Shown: positions 1-7,518 of the stretch, piece after piece | How the letters are laid out: each line of letters opens with the position of its first letter | Position numbering within the stretch: the stretch's first letter is position 1 | Source of the DNA: Lactobacillus crispatus | GTDB taxonomy: Bacteria; Bacillota; Bacilli; Lactobacillales; Lactobacillaceae | Length of the DNA stretch: 64,000 nucleotides | Direction of reading: 5' to 3' | Assembly: GCF_018987235.1 (NCBI RefSeq) | Contig: NZ_CP072197.1 | Location: 2,170,001-2,234,000, forward strand | The notes under the pieces: generated by a model | What the model saw: only the letters and a program-made list of their open reading frames with translations | Databases searched by the model: none | What the model was told of the DNA's origin: nothing | Position numbers and translations under genes: made by a program

Positions 1-1
1 T

Positions 2-1204
2 GCGTTAGTTAAGTCTTCACAAGCTCAACCTGCTAAGTTCGTTAAGATGGCTGACCGTTACGCCATTCCGTTTACCGTTATATCTTTGATTATTGGTGGT
101 GTCGCTTGGGCTGTGTCTGGGGATGCAACTCGCTTTGCGGAAGTTATGGTTGTTGCTTCTCCATGTCCACTGTTGATCGCTGCTCCTGTTGCTTTGGTAT
201 CAGGGATGAGTTCAATGTCAGCTCACCATATTATTGTTAAGTCTGGTCCAACCCTAGAGAAGTTGGCTCGCGCTAAGACCTTTGCTTTTGATAAGACTGG
301 TACTTTGACTGAAAACCAATTGATCGTTGACCAAGTCGTTACTGATGACAAATCATTTGATCAAAAAGAATTGCAAAGCTTAGCTGCCAGTGTTGAACAA
401 CAGTCAAGTCACGTTATCGCTAGTTCTCTAGTTAAGGCTACTGACAAGGATTTAATTCATCCCGTAACTAACCTTAAGGAAACTACCGCTCAAGGTGTTG
501 AAGGTGATGTTGATGGCAAACACGTTAAAGTTGGTAAGTTATCCTTTGTTGCGCCAGGTCATGAAAAATTAAACGTCACTTCAACTGCTGTTTACGTTTC
601 AGTTGACGGTAAGTTTGCTGGCTACATCACTTTGAAAGATAAGATGCGTCCAGAGAGTCCTAAGACTATTGAACGTCTTCGTCGTCAAGGTGCAGAAGAT
701 ATCATGATGCTTACCGGTGACCACAAGCAAGTTGCTGAAAAAGTTGCTAAAGAAGCTGGTATTACTGATGTTCGCTCAGAACTTTTGCCATCACAAAAAA
801 TTCAAGCTATCAAAGATGTACCTAAGGATCTTCGTCCTGTCGTTATGACTGGTGATGGTGTTAACGACGCGCCTAGTTTAACTGCCGCAGATGTTGGTAT
901 TGCCATGGGGGCTAAAGGTGCTACTGCTGCCAGTGAAAGTGCCGATGCTGTTATCATGGTTAACGATATTTCTAAAGTTAACGATGCAGTCGCTATTTCT
1001 AAACACACAATGAAGGTTGCTAATATCGATGTTTTAACTGCAATTGGTGTCGTTATTATCATTGAATTGATTGCCTTCACTGGTGTTATCCCAGCCTTCT
1101 GGGGCGCTATTTTGCAAGAAGTAGTCGACATGATTACGATCAGCTTAGGTTTACTTGCTAAGACTAAGCCAAGTGATAAGCAATTTGGTTTGGAAGAAAA
1201 ATAA
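2..1204 (+). CDS. Heavy-metal P-type ATPase, C-terminal part (5' end outside window)
   Basis: The reading frame is already open at base 2, so the true start lies upstream and the ATG at 47 is internal. Visible P1B features in order are the membrane motif SPCPLLIAAP (an SPC in place of the usual CPC), the phosphorylation loop DKTGTLT, the nucleotide-domain TGD and hinge GDGVNDAP, and two C-terminal hydrophobic helices. SPC is characteristic of the P1B-4 (CoaT/CzcP-like) group, so export of a divalent metal such as Co, Zn or Cd is more likely than Cu; a separate CPC-type copper ATPase lies at 49795. The substrate is inferred from the motif only. A strong terminator follows directly. Confidence 0.88.
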   Translation, partial: ALVKSSQAQPAKFVKMADRYAIPFTVISLIIGGVAWAVSGDATRFAEVMVVASPCPLLIAAPVALVSGMSSMSAHHIIVKSGPTLEKLARAKTFAFDKTGTLTENQLIVDQVVTDDKSFDQKELQSLAASVEQQSSHVIASSLVKATDKDLIHPVTNLKETTAQGVEGDVDGKHVKVGKLSFVAPGHEKLNVTSTAVYVSVDGKFAGYITLKDKMRPESPKTIERLRRQGAEDIMMLTGDHKQVAEKVAKEAGITDVRSELLPSQKIQAIKDVPKDLRPVVMTGDGVNDAPSLTAADVGIAMGAKGATAASESADAVIMVNDISKVNDAVAISKHTMKVANIDVLTAIGVVIIIELIAFTGVIPAFWGAILQEVVDMITISLGLLAKTKPSDKQFGLEEK

Positions 1205-1229
1205 ATTAGATATTAATAAGATGTAAAGA

Positions 1230-1264
1230 AGCTCCAGAATCGATTTGGTTCTGGAGCCTTTTTT
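1230..1264 (+). terminator. Intrinsic terminator after the P-type ATPase
   Basis: A 9-bp perfect stem (GCTCCAGAA / TTCTGGAGC) with a 9-nt loop is followed by a T-rich run. Confidence 0.9.
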
Positions 1265-1300
1265 CATAAATAATTATGCGTAGCACTGCACTAGTTCAAT

Positions 1301-1329
1301 TTGCATCTAAGTTAAAAAACTATTAAAAT
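1301..1329 (+). promoter_or_regulatory. Predicted promoter of the Na+/H+ antiporter gene
   Basis: TTGCAT and TAAAAT are separated by 17 bp. Transcription from here would give a leader of about 110 nt holding two hairpins before the coding start at 1450. Prediction from sequence only. Confidence 0.45.
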
Positions 1330-1374
1330 TATACTCAACTAAATAATTTTTAGTGGTTGGGTTTTTATCACAAT

Positions 1375-1434
1375 AAAAACTTTCAAGATTCGCTTCTTTG
1401 GGTCAGGAAGCACTTGAAAGTTTTTTGTTTTTTT
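1375..1434 (+). terminator. Leader terminator (possible attenuator) upstream of the antiporter
   Basis: A long hairpin (outer stem ACTTTCAAG / CTTGAAAGT, inner stem around GCTTC / GAAGC) is followed by an almost unbroken T run. It ends only a few bases before the Shine-Dalgarno sequence of the antiporter gene. A weaker hairpin with its own T run lies at 1332-1371, right after the predicted promoter. The upstream gene already has its own terminator at 1230, so this one probably controls read-through into the antiporter gene. Confidence 0.65.
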
Positions 1435-1449
1435 ACAGAAGGGGAAAAT

Positions 1450-2619
1450 ATGCATTTTTTAGGACAACTTATCTTAATCCTCTTAACTACAGTTTTGCTG
1501 GGGCAATTATTCGCCCGCTTCAATATGCCTGCAGTTATTGGACAACTATTATCAGGAATTTTACTGGGACCAGCTATCTTAAATTGGGTTAAGCCAAATG
1601 ATATCATCAGTCTATTCTCCGAGTTCGGGGTTATTCTGCTGATGTTCTTAGCTGGGCTTGAGAGCGATCTAGATTTATTAAAAAAATACTTCAAGCTAAG
1701 CTTTACTGTCGCCACAGTCGGCGTTATCCTCCCCGTTGTTTTCATGGGCTTAGCCAGTTACTTCTTTGGCATGCGCCCTCTTGAAGCACTCTTTATCGGG
1801 ATTGTCTTTGCAGCAACTAGCGTTTCTATCTCCGTTGTGGTGCTGCAAGAAGCACACCAACTGCACACCCGTGCCGGCACAGCCATTTTAGGTGCTGCCG
1901 TAGTTGACGATATCTTAGCCGTGGTTGTTCTGAGTCTATTCACTACATTCAGTCATAAAGGTGGCAAGAGCGGCTTAACTAATAACTTTTTGCTTAATAT
2001 CTTGATTGAAGTAGTTTACTTCGTAGTTGTTTGGCTGATTTTTAAATTTGTTGCGCCATACTTTATGAAAGCTTCTGAAAAAATCGACGTTGACTATTCC
2101 GTCGTTATCGGTTCATTGGTTTTAGCCTTAACCATGGCTTGGGCCGCTGATTTTGTTGGTCTTTCAGCTGTTGTGGGTGCATTTTTCGGTGGTTTAGCAA
2201 TTCGTCAAACACCACAATACAAAGAAGTTCACTCTTCTGTTTCCGCAATCGGCTACTCTGTCTTCATCCCCGTCTTCTTCGCTGATATCGGTCTTTCAAT
2301 GACTTTTGCCAGCTTTTTCAAGGATATCTGGTTCATTATCGTTATGACCGTTTTAGCTATTTTATCAAAATTCTGGGCCGGAAAATACTCCAGCGAAATC
2401 TTTGGCTTCAATAAGAATGAAGGCAATATCGTCGGTGCTGGAATGGTATCACGTGGTGAAGTTGCACTGATTGTAGCGCAAATCGGAATTAACCACCATC
2501 TCTTCCCTGAGGATATTTATTCAAGTCTGATCCTAGTAATTATCGTTACTACAGTTATTTCGCCGTTTATCTTGAATTACTTTATTAAAAAGCAACAGAA
2601 TTCTACAGAATTTATGTAA
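1450..2619 (+). CDS. CPA2-type Na+/H+ (or K+/H+) antiporter
   Basis: A 389-residue membrane protein made almost entirely of hydrophobic helices. The opening resembles the NapA/KefB fold (PAVIGQLLSGILLGPA, then FGVILLMFLAGLESD), the CPA2 family signature. No C-terminal RCK/TrkA-N domain is present, so it is the short NapA-like form. I chose the ATG at 1450 because GGGG lies just upstream and the first helix begins at once; the open frame extends back to 1357 through the leader hairpin and is unlikely to be translated there. It probably expels Na+ in exchange for protons at the cell membrane. The coupling ion is not determinable from the sequence. Confidence 0.88.
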   Translation: MHFLGQLILILLTTVLLGQLFARFNMPAVIGQLLSGILLGPAILNWVKPNDIISLFSEFGVILLMFLAGLESDLDLLKKYFKLSFTVATVGVILPVVFMGLASYFFGMRPLEALFIGIVFAATSVSISVVVLQEAHQLHTRAGTAILGAAVVDDILAVVVLSLFTTFSHKGGKSGLTNNFLLNILIEVVYFVVVWLIFKFVAPYFMKASEKIDVDYSVVIGSLVLALTMAWAADFVGLSAVVGAFFGGLAIRQTPQYKEVHSSVSAIGYSVFIPVFFADIGLSMTFASFFKDIWFIIVMTVLAILSKFWAGKYSSEIFGFNKNEGNIVGAGMVSRGEVALIVAQIGINHHLFPEDIYSSLILVIIVTTVISPFILNYFIKKQQNSTEFM

Positions 2620-2621
2620 GC

Positions 2622-2651
2622 AAAAAAATCCAGTCAAGGCTGGATTTTTTT
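2622..2651. terminator. Bidirectional terminator between convergent genes
   Basis: The stem AAAAAATCCAG / CTGGATTTTTT has a 6-nt loop and T runs on both strands. It serves the antiporter (+) and the ABC exporter (-). Confidence 0.9.
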
Positions 2652-2658
2652 ATTATCT

Positions 2659-4218
2659 TTAATTTAATTCGATTACTTGATCATACTTTTTCAAATCTGC
2701 TGGTTCATAGTGGTGAATTACTTCAAGAAAGGTAAGGTTTGAGTTTAACAAGTAATCATGGATTTGATCTGATGTGTTCTTATCAAGGGATGCATTAATT
2801 TCATCTAGTAGCAAAACAGGTCTATTAGCCAAAATAGCCCGTGCAAGCTCAATTCTGGCTAATTGTCCTCCAGACAATTGATCCGCGTTATCACCCAAGG
2901 AATAGTCCCAGCCCTTTTCAGCAATAATTTGATCCAAGCCTAATTTTTGGCACACCTCGCTCACCTTTTCCCGGGAAATATTTGCACCTAAAGTGAGATC
3001 AAACCACAAGGTATCGGCAAAAATTACTGGGGACTGGCTAGCATAAGCGAATAAATCTGTAAACGAGCCTGGCTTTTGCTTTTTATCGTTAAGCAATATT
3101 TCCTTGGCATGACCATGCTTTCCGGTTAATAGGAATTGTAATAACGTTGATTTACCTACACCAGATGGTCCAATAACTGCAACTTTTTGGCCTTTAGCAA
3201 CTGCAAAGTTAATTTGATTAGCTAATTCTTTACCTTTTCTAGTAAGATCAAGATCTTCTACTTGAATTTTTGCAAAATTATAATTGGTCTCTTTCTTTTC
3301 AACCTTGCCCTTGGCAATATATTTTTCTGCCTTAGCGACAATTTTCTTAGTTGTTGATAATTTGTTTCGATCTTCTAAAATAGTCAAAATTGGATTAAGA
3401 AATGAATTTGACAGTTGAACGATTGCAAATAAGGCACCTAAAGTAGTTTGACACTTAACCACCATGTAAATTCCCACTAAGAATGGGGTTAAGAACGTAA
3501 ATAAACTAGCAATCAAGTTAATCCAAGAACTAGTATCTAGATTGAGTAAGTTCATTTTACGCAAAGCATCTTCTAATTGATTGATCAAAACTTGATTTTT
3601 CTTAACCGCATTATCGCGCTTGTTGTATAAATTTAATGTTGTGCTGCCAGCCAGAAAGTTTTTAATATGACTAACATATTTATCATTAGCAGTTGTCCAA
3701 TTTTCTGCTGCAGTTTGAATCTTCTTTTGAAATAAATTAGAAACCAGCATCGGCAAACATGAACCGATTAAAAATAATAATGTAACTAACCAATTAACAT
3801 ATAAAGCATACCCTAGCGCAAAGACAATCATATAGGCCTGCATCATTATTTCAATTTCGGCATCAAAACGATTAGTTTCCAGCAGTTTAAAATCTGTAGT
3901 TAAAAAGCCTAAGCTAGCAGTATTTTCTTCGCTAGTCTGACCCAGCATCCCCTTTAAAATACCAGCTCGCAGCGTCGTATTAGTCTCTTGAATAGCACTT
4001 GTTTTTAACCGATTGAAAATCAGCGAAGCAATAAAAGTCGCAATAAACGCCCCAATAACAATAACTAGAAATTGTGCTAAATCGCCAAACCTTCTTTGCG
4101 TACCAACATTGGTCAATGTCTGTACCATATATGCAAAAATAATTTGTTGTGTACTAGCAATCAAGCCTAAAATAGTTAACATAATGAATTTTGCATGTGA
4201 AGAATATTTGTAAATCAT
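2659..4218 (-). CDS. ABC exporter, fused membrane and ATPase domains
   Basis: A 519-residue half-transporter. Residues 1-290 hold about six hydrophobic helices (ABC exporter fold). The C-terminal third is the nucleotide-binding domain, with Walker A GPSGVGKST, signature LSGGQ and Walker B VLLLDE. The ATG at 4218 has a GGAGG seven bases upstream. It likely works as a homodimer at the cell membrane exporting a peptide or drug-like compound; the substrate is unknown. It is leftward from an operator shared with the regulator gene at 5276, so it is probably a target of that regulator. Confidence 0.88.
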   Translation of the reverse strand: MIYKYSSHAKFIMLTILGLIASTQQIIFAYMVQTLTNVGTQRRFGDLAQFLVIVIGAFIATFIASLIFNRLKTSAIQETNTTLRAGILKGMLGQTSEENTASLGFLTTDFKLLETNRFDAEIEIMMQAYMIVFALGYALYVNWLVTLLFLIGSCLPMLVSNLFQKKIQTAAENWTTANDKYVSHIKNFLAGSTTLNLYNKRDNAVKKNQVLINQLEDALRKMNLLNLDTSSWINLIASLFTFLTPFLVGIYMVVKCQTTLGALFAIVQLSNSFLNPILTILEDRNKLSTTKKIVAKAEKYIAKGKVEKKETNYNFAKIQVEDLDLTRKGKELANQINFAVAKGQKVAVIGPSGVGKSTLLQFLLTGKHGHAKEILLNDKKQKPGSFTDLFAYASQSPVIFADTLWFDLTLGANISREKVSEVCQKLGLDQIIAEKGWDYSLGDNADQLSGGQLARIELARAILANRPVLLLDEINASLDKNTSDQIHDYLLNSNLTFLEVIHHYEPADLKKYDQVIELN

Positions 4219-4250
4219 TTTTTGTCCTCCTGTATTTTACTTGAGGCTAG

Positions 4251-4300
4251 TATCGCAGGATAATGACGAAAAATGCGGGAAATTTGCAGATCTGCAAATT
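4251..4300. promoter_or_regulatory. Operator/promoter of the ABC exporter, copy 1
   Basis: Holds the perfect 20-bp palindrome AATTTGCAGATCTGCAAATT (4281-4300) and the block TATCGCAGGATAAT (4251-4264). The same pair, with the same 31-bp offset, recurs at 5213-5261. On the minus strand TATCCT can serve as the -10 of the exporter gene, and the palindrome lies upstream of it as an activator site would. The regulator is inferred to be the product of the gene at 5276. Confidence 0.65.
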
Positions 4301-4343
4301 TAAGCTGGTTAAAACTAAGTAAAAATCGAGAGGAGGATTTATT

Positions 4344-4516
4344 ATGTTGCCGTTTTGGGCTTCAATGAAGCAAGAGCTATTTTACCTACATATAAATGGC
4401 TAAATAATGATGGATTTAGCCAAGAACAAATCAAGTTTTTCGAAAAGTTTATGCATTCCAATGCTCACTTAATTTTCAAATATGCAAAGCAACATAAGCC
4501 AGATCTTCTTGATTAA
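4344..4516 (+). pseudogene. Small gene of about 57 codons with a frameshift near its start
   Basis: An AGGAGG seven bases upstream makes the ATG at 4344 an excellent start, but that frame stops after 19 codons. From 4346 a second frame runs open to TAA at 4514 and reads like a real protein (ARAILPTYKW, then EQIKFFEKFMHSNAHL), ending in QHKPDLLD. Restoring one T after the ATG would give MFAVLGFNEAR joined to that frame. It has no signal peptide and its function is unrecognised. It lies just right of operator copy 1 and is followed by a terminator, so it was a separate unit of the Rgg/ABC module. A sequencing error cannot be excluded. Confidence 0.5.
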
Positions 4517-4523
4517 AAGCATT

Positions 4524-4556
4524 AAAAAAGCGCAATCTACAAAATTGCGCTTTTTT
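4524..4556. terminator. Bidirectional terminator
   Basis: The stem AAAAAGCGCAAT / ATTGCGCTTTTT lies between the small broken gene (+) and the DUF4097 gene (-). Confidence 0.9.
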
Positions 4557-4563
4557 ATCATTC

Positions 4564-5181
4564 CTAATTTACTGTGATATTTCCATTTGAAGTATCAATC
4601 TCTAGCACATTATCCCCGACGTCATTTTGGCTATATGTGTCGCCTTCATCTTGTCCATTTACTGTAATTCGTCCGTTAGATGTATCAAGGTCATATCCTT
4701 GAGCCACACTATTTCTAACCACAACACTACCGTTCGAAGTATCGATTTGACCTCGCTTAAGAGAAACATCCCTCACCGTTACATTACCGTTTGAACTATC
4801 GATCGTCACTTTATCAAGCTTCTTTTTAGGTATTTCAATTGTAATCGTAGGTACAATCGAATTCTTCTTAAACAAATCAAAAATATTTGCATTAATATTT
4901 ACAGATCCATTATTACGTTCAACCTTTAAAACACTATTTTCAACTTTAACTGCCGGTACCATTTTTTCTCTACCGTTATAGATTACACGATAACTGTCAC
5001 CTTTTTGAATCTTAATATTTGCGTTAGCAACATTTACATCGATTTGATTAAACTGTTGATGTGTCAGCTCTTTTTGGACGATCGGACCTGCATTACCTTT
5101 TCTAAACATTAAACTCGCTCCAATTACTAAAGCCAAAATTACTACTAATATAGATACTTTCAAAACTCTTTTACCTTTCAT
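4564..5181 (-). CDS. Membrane-anchored DUF4097-like beta-repeat protein
   Basis: A 205-residue protein with one N-terminal transmembrane helix (about residues 5-24) and an external domain. The C-terminal half has four copies of a short repeat of the type D(T/S)SNG(N/S/R)(V/I)TV, as expected of the right-handed beta-helix DUF4097 (adhesin-like) family. GGAGG a few bases upstream supports the ATG at 5181; a TTG at 5193 overlaps that ribosome site and was rejected. Members of this family are often cargo or sensors next to regulators and ABC exporters. The exact role is unknown. It is probably controlled through the operator at 5213-5261. Confidence 0.8.
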   Translation of the reverse strand: MKGKRVLKVSILVVILALVIGASLMFRKGNAGPIVQKELTHQQFNQIDVNVANANIKIQKGDSYRVIYNGREKMVPAVKVENSVLKVERNNGSVNINANIFDLFKKNSIVPTITIEIPKKKLDKVTIDSSNGNVTVRDVSLKRGQIDTSNGSVVVRNSVAQGYDLDTSNGRITVNGQDEGDTYSQNDVGDNVLEIDTSNGNITVN

Positions 5182-5212
5182 TTTTTCCTCCAAGTACTTG
5201 ATGTATTTTGAT

Positions 5213-5261
5213 TATCGCAAGATAATAAGCCTAAATCTAACATATTTGCAGATCTGCAAAT
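5213..5261. promoter_or_regulatory. Operator/promoter between DUF4097 gene and regulator, copy 2
   Basis: TATCGCAAGATAAT (5213-5226) plus the palindrome ATTTGCAGATCTGCAAAT (5244-5261) repeat the arrangement at 4251-4300 with identical spacing. The palindrome touches the ribosome site of the regulator at 5276, which suggests autoregulation. On the other side it faces the DUF4097 gene. Confidence 0.65.
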
Positions 5262-5275
5262 CGAGGTGAAAAATT

Positions 5276-6136
5276 ATGTTCAAATATGGTTCAGTTTACA
5301 AACAATTGCGCAAAGATCAAGAAATCACTCAAACTGAAGCCTGCAAGGGTATTTGTTCAATCTCCAAGTTATCACGCTGGGAAAACAATCAGGTAGAAGT
5401 TGAGTTTAGCACCGCCATTGCATTACTCAGGCGCAGCAACATTACGCTTGACGAATTCACGCATTACGCTGCAATGAAAACAGAATTTACATTGCCAGAC
5501 GACATTATAACGGCCATTAAAGACAATGATACAAAGGTACTCGAAAAATTTGTTCAGGAGCAGCTAAATCATTATCACGCCACCAAAAATATTCTCGAAC
5601 TCAAAAACATCATTCTTGTCTGCAATCAATTATTTCTCATGACTGGTAAAAACTATCTAACACCTGCAGACATTAATCGAATCGGTTCATACCTGCTTCA
5701 CAACACCGTTTGGTCTAAATACAATATCTTGCTCTTTGCTAACTCACCGTTTTTGCTAAATTCTAAAATCGGCTATCAAATTGCTCTGCGAATTATTCAC
5801 AACTTTCATCCTACAGAAAGTTTGAACGAAAACACCACCATTTTCATAGGCGGTTTATCTGATACAGTTATTGCCTTAGTTTTCAAAAAGAAGCTAGATT
5901 ACGCTCAAAAAATTCTTAATGAATTAAAAAAGATAGAACTTCCCTTCTATCTCATGTTCTTTAGTTTAACATTGACCCTTTTACAAAAAATTATCGACTA
6001 CTGTCATACTCTCGACGCACAGCCTGTATTGGCAATGATTGATACCATAGTTCAGTTGAATTGCATGGAAGTTGCTCAAAAATGGCTTGAAATTTTTAAA
6101 GACGTACAACAAATCTGGCCAGAAAAAGAAAATTAA
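5276..6136 (+). CDS. Rgg/MutR-family (XRE-HTH) transcriptional regulator
   Basis: A 286-residue protein with an N-terminal HTH (about residues 6-60; QTEACKGICSISKLSRWENN) followed by a long alpha-helical domain, the size and layout of Rgg/MutR regulators. Many members sense short peptides, but no peptide gene is obvious next to this one. It lies divergent to the DUF4097 gene, and its operator is copied in front of the ABC exporter, so the three probably form one regulon. The GAGGTG before the ATG overlaps the end of the palindrome. Confidence 0.82.
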   Translation: MFKYGSVYKQLRKDQEITQTEACKGICSISKLSRWENNQVEVEFSTAIALLRRSNITLDEFTHYAAMKTEFTLPDDIITAIKDNDTKVLEKFVQEQLNHYHATKNILELKNIILVCNQLFLMTGKNYLTPADINRIGSYLLHNTVWSKYNILLFANSPFLLNSKIGYQIALRIIHNFHPTESLNENTTIFIGGLSDTVIALVFKKKLDYAQKILNELKKIELPFYLMFFSLTLTLLQKIIDYCHTLDAQPVLAMIDTIVQLNCMEVAQKWLEIFKDVQQIWPEKEN

Positions 6137-6167
6137 AAACCGTAAAAGTAATTTACTTTCACGGCTT
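6136..6167 (+). terminator. Intrinsic terminator after the regulator
   Basis: The stem CCGTAAAAGTAA / TTACTTTCACGG has one mismatch and is followed by CTTTTG. Confidence 0.7.
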
Positions 6168-6213
6168 TTGACATGGTATTCATTATGCAAGCTTACAAAT
6201 TTTTAGCTTTTAA

Positions 6214-6570
6214 TTAATCCTTTACAACGTCTTTGATGTTCAACCATTGACTCTTGTTGATCTTGACGATCTTCTTGCCAGCAGCTTTCTTAACATCCTT
6301 AACGGTGTAAGTTGAACCCATTGAAACCTTTTGGCTAGTCTTGTGACCTTGTGCGTCCAAAACATTAACTTTTTGGTTCTTAGTGTCCTTTACAGTAACA
6401 AAGATCTTGTCACCCTTTTTAATTGCAGGATCAGTTGGCATAGTTTCGGCAACACCTAACTTTGGAGCAGGAAAACTAGCTGCTTGACTAACTGAAGCAC
6501 CAACACCCATTAAACTCATTGAAGCAACTGCGATTGAAACAACTTTAACTAAATTCTTTGAAACTAACAT
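6214..6570 (-). CDS. Small secreted protein, possibly surface-layer associated
   Basis: A 118-residue protein with a typical signal peptide (KK-free basic start, hydrophobic core VVSIAVASMSLMGVGA, cleavage expected after SQA). The mature part of about 85 residues is lysine-rich with predicted beta strands (KIFVTVKD, QKVNVLDAQG). It recalls a single SLAP-type repeat, but the match is too weak for a firm call. ATG at 6570 was chosen because GAGG lies eight bases upstream; the frame opens at 6597. Confidence 0.7.
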   Translation of the reverse strand: MLVSKNLVKVVSIAVASMSLMGVGASVSQAASFPAPKLGVAETMPTDPAIKKGDKIFVTVKDTKNQKVNVLDAQGHKTSQKVSMGSTYTVKDVKKAAGKKIVKINKSQWLNIKDVVKD

Positions 6571-6755
6571 AATGAATACCTCTAATTTATATATCACTTA
6601 ACTTGTTGGAACTTTTTGTTCCCTTATTCCTTGCATCTTTATTGTATAACATATGTTATTAATTGCAAGGGATAATTCAAAGTTTTTCAAAAATAATTCA
6701 GTCGTCTGAAAGTGTTGCTATAATAACGATTGCGGGGATTTTTTGTCCAAAAGCA

Positions 6756-6797
6756 TTAAAAAAGTGTCTGAGAAACCGTTCTTTCCCAAACACTTGT
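6756..6797 (-). terminator. Terminator of the CPBP protease gene
   Basis: Read on the minus strand, AAGTGTTTGGGAAA pairs along its length with TTTCTCAGACACTT (with G-U pairs) and is followed by TTTTTT. On the plus strand the same stem has mismatches, so it acts leftward. Confidence 0.75.
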
Positions 6798-6805
6798 TTC
6801 AATCT

Positions 6806-7459
6806 CTAAATAAAACCTAACGCGTTATAGCACATGTGCACCAAAATTGAATAGCGCAAATCCTTGGTTGACATATAGACCCAAGCTAAAACCATGCCTA
6901 AGACCCAATATACTAAGATATACTTACTTAATGCCGGATCATGCATATAGCCAAATAAAAATCCGCTTGCAACAATACCTAGCCACTTATTTCTAGTATT
7001 TTTCTTAGTGAAAAAGATATTGAAAAACATCCCTCTAAAGATATGTTCCTCACAAAATGGCGCGATGAAAACTACTAGGATCCTAAATAAACCTGCATTG
7101 TATTCCGCTATTTTATTCAAGCTTTCCTGGTTCTTTGAAACGCCGCCACCAACTAGATTAAGCATCACAATCGAACCTACTACAATCAGTACAAAACCGA
7201 TCATCGCTATTCCGATTCTGCGCCAGTCCCAGTGTGGTGTTTCATCAAAGCCCCAATCATTTTCTTCTTTTAATTGCCTGCGATAAATATAGGAAATTGC
7301 AAACAAAACTATTACCGTAGCAAGCGCCGTAACGAAGACGCGATATTGCCCCAAATCAAATCGCTGAGGTCTAAAGTAAAGTACTTCTAATTCAGAATAC
7401 ATTACCAAAGCCAACACAGCCCCTGCAATATTTCCCAGGTAATGTCCAAATCTCTTCAT
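6806..7459 (-). CDS. CPBP-family (Abi/Rce1-like) intramembrane metalloprotease
   Basis: A 217-residue polytopic membrane protein with the three CPBP motifs in order: EEHIFRG (the EExxxR catalytic pair), FGYMHDP (second conserved His), and HMCYNALG (HxxxN). In lactobacilli such proteins are linked to bacteriocin self-immunity or protein maturation; no bacteriocin gene is evident next to it. The ATG at 7459 has AAGGTG upstream. IS982 is inserted 60 bp beyond its 5' end. Confidence 0.85.
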   Translation of the reverse strand: MKRFGHYLGNIAGAVLALVMYSELEVLYFRPQRFDLGQYRVFVTALATVIVLFAISYIYRRQLKEENDWGFDETPHWDWRRIGIAMIGFVLIVVGSIVMLNLVGGGVSKNQESLNKIAEYNAGLFRILVVFIAPFCEEHIFRGMFFNIFFTKKNTRNKWLGIVASGFLFGYMHDPALSKYILVYWVLGMVLAWVYMSTKDLRYSILVHMCYNALGFI

Positions 7460-7518
7460 TTTTCATTCACACCTTGATTCTTTCAACTAGTAATCATTGT
7501 TTCTATTATAATGTAAAT

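Noticed and set aside
802..1131. Long leftward frame inside the P-type ATPase gene
   Set aside because: It is antisense to a conserved coding region with intact motifs and has no ribosome site or family resemblance.
47..1204. Complete P-type ATPase gene starting at 47
   Set aside because: The frame is open to the window edge with coding sequence upstream, and the actuator domain is missing, so the gene is truncated by the window.
2967..2978. TTTCCCGGGAAA inside the ABC exporter gene as another copy of the dispersed palindrome
   Set aside because: The centre differs (CCCGGG), it is within a coding frame, and similar chance matches occur inside other genes.
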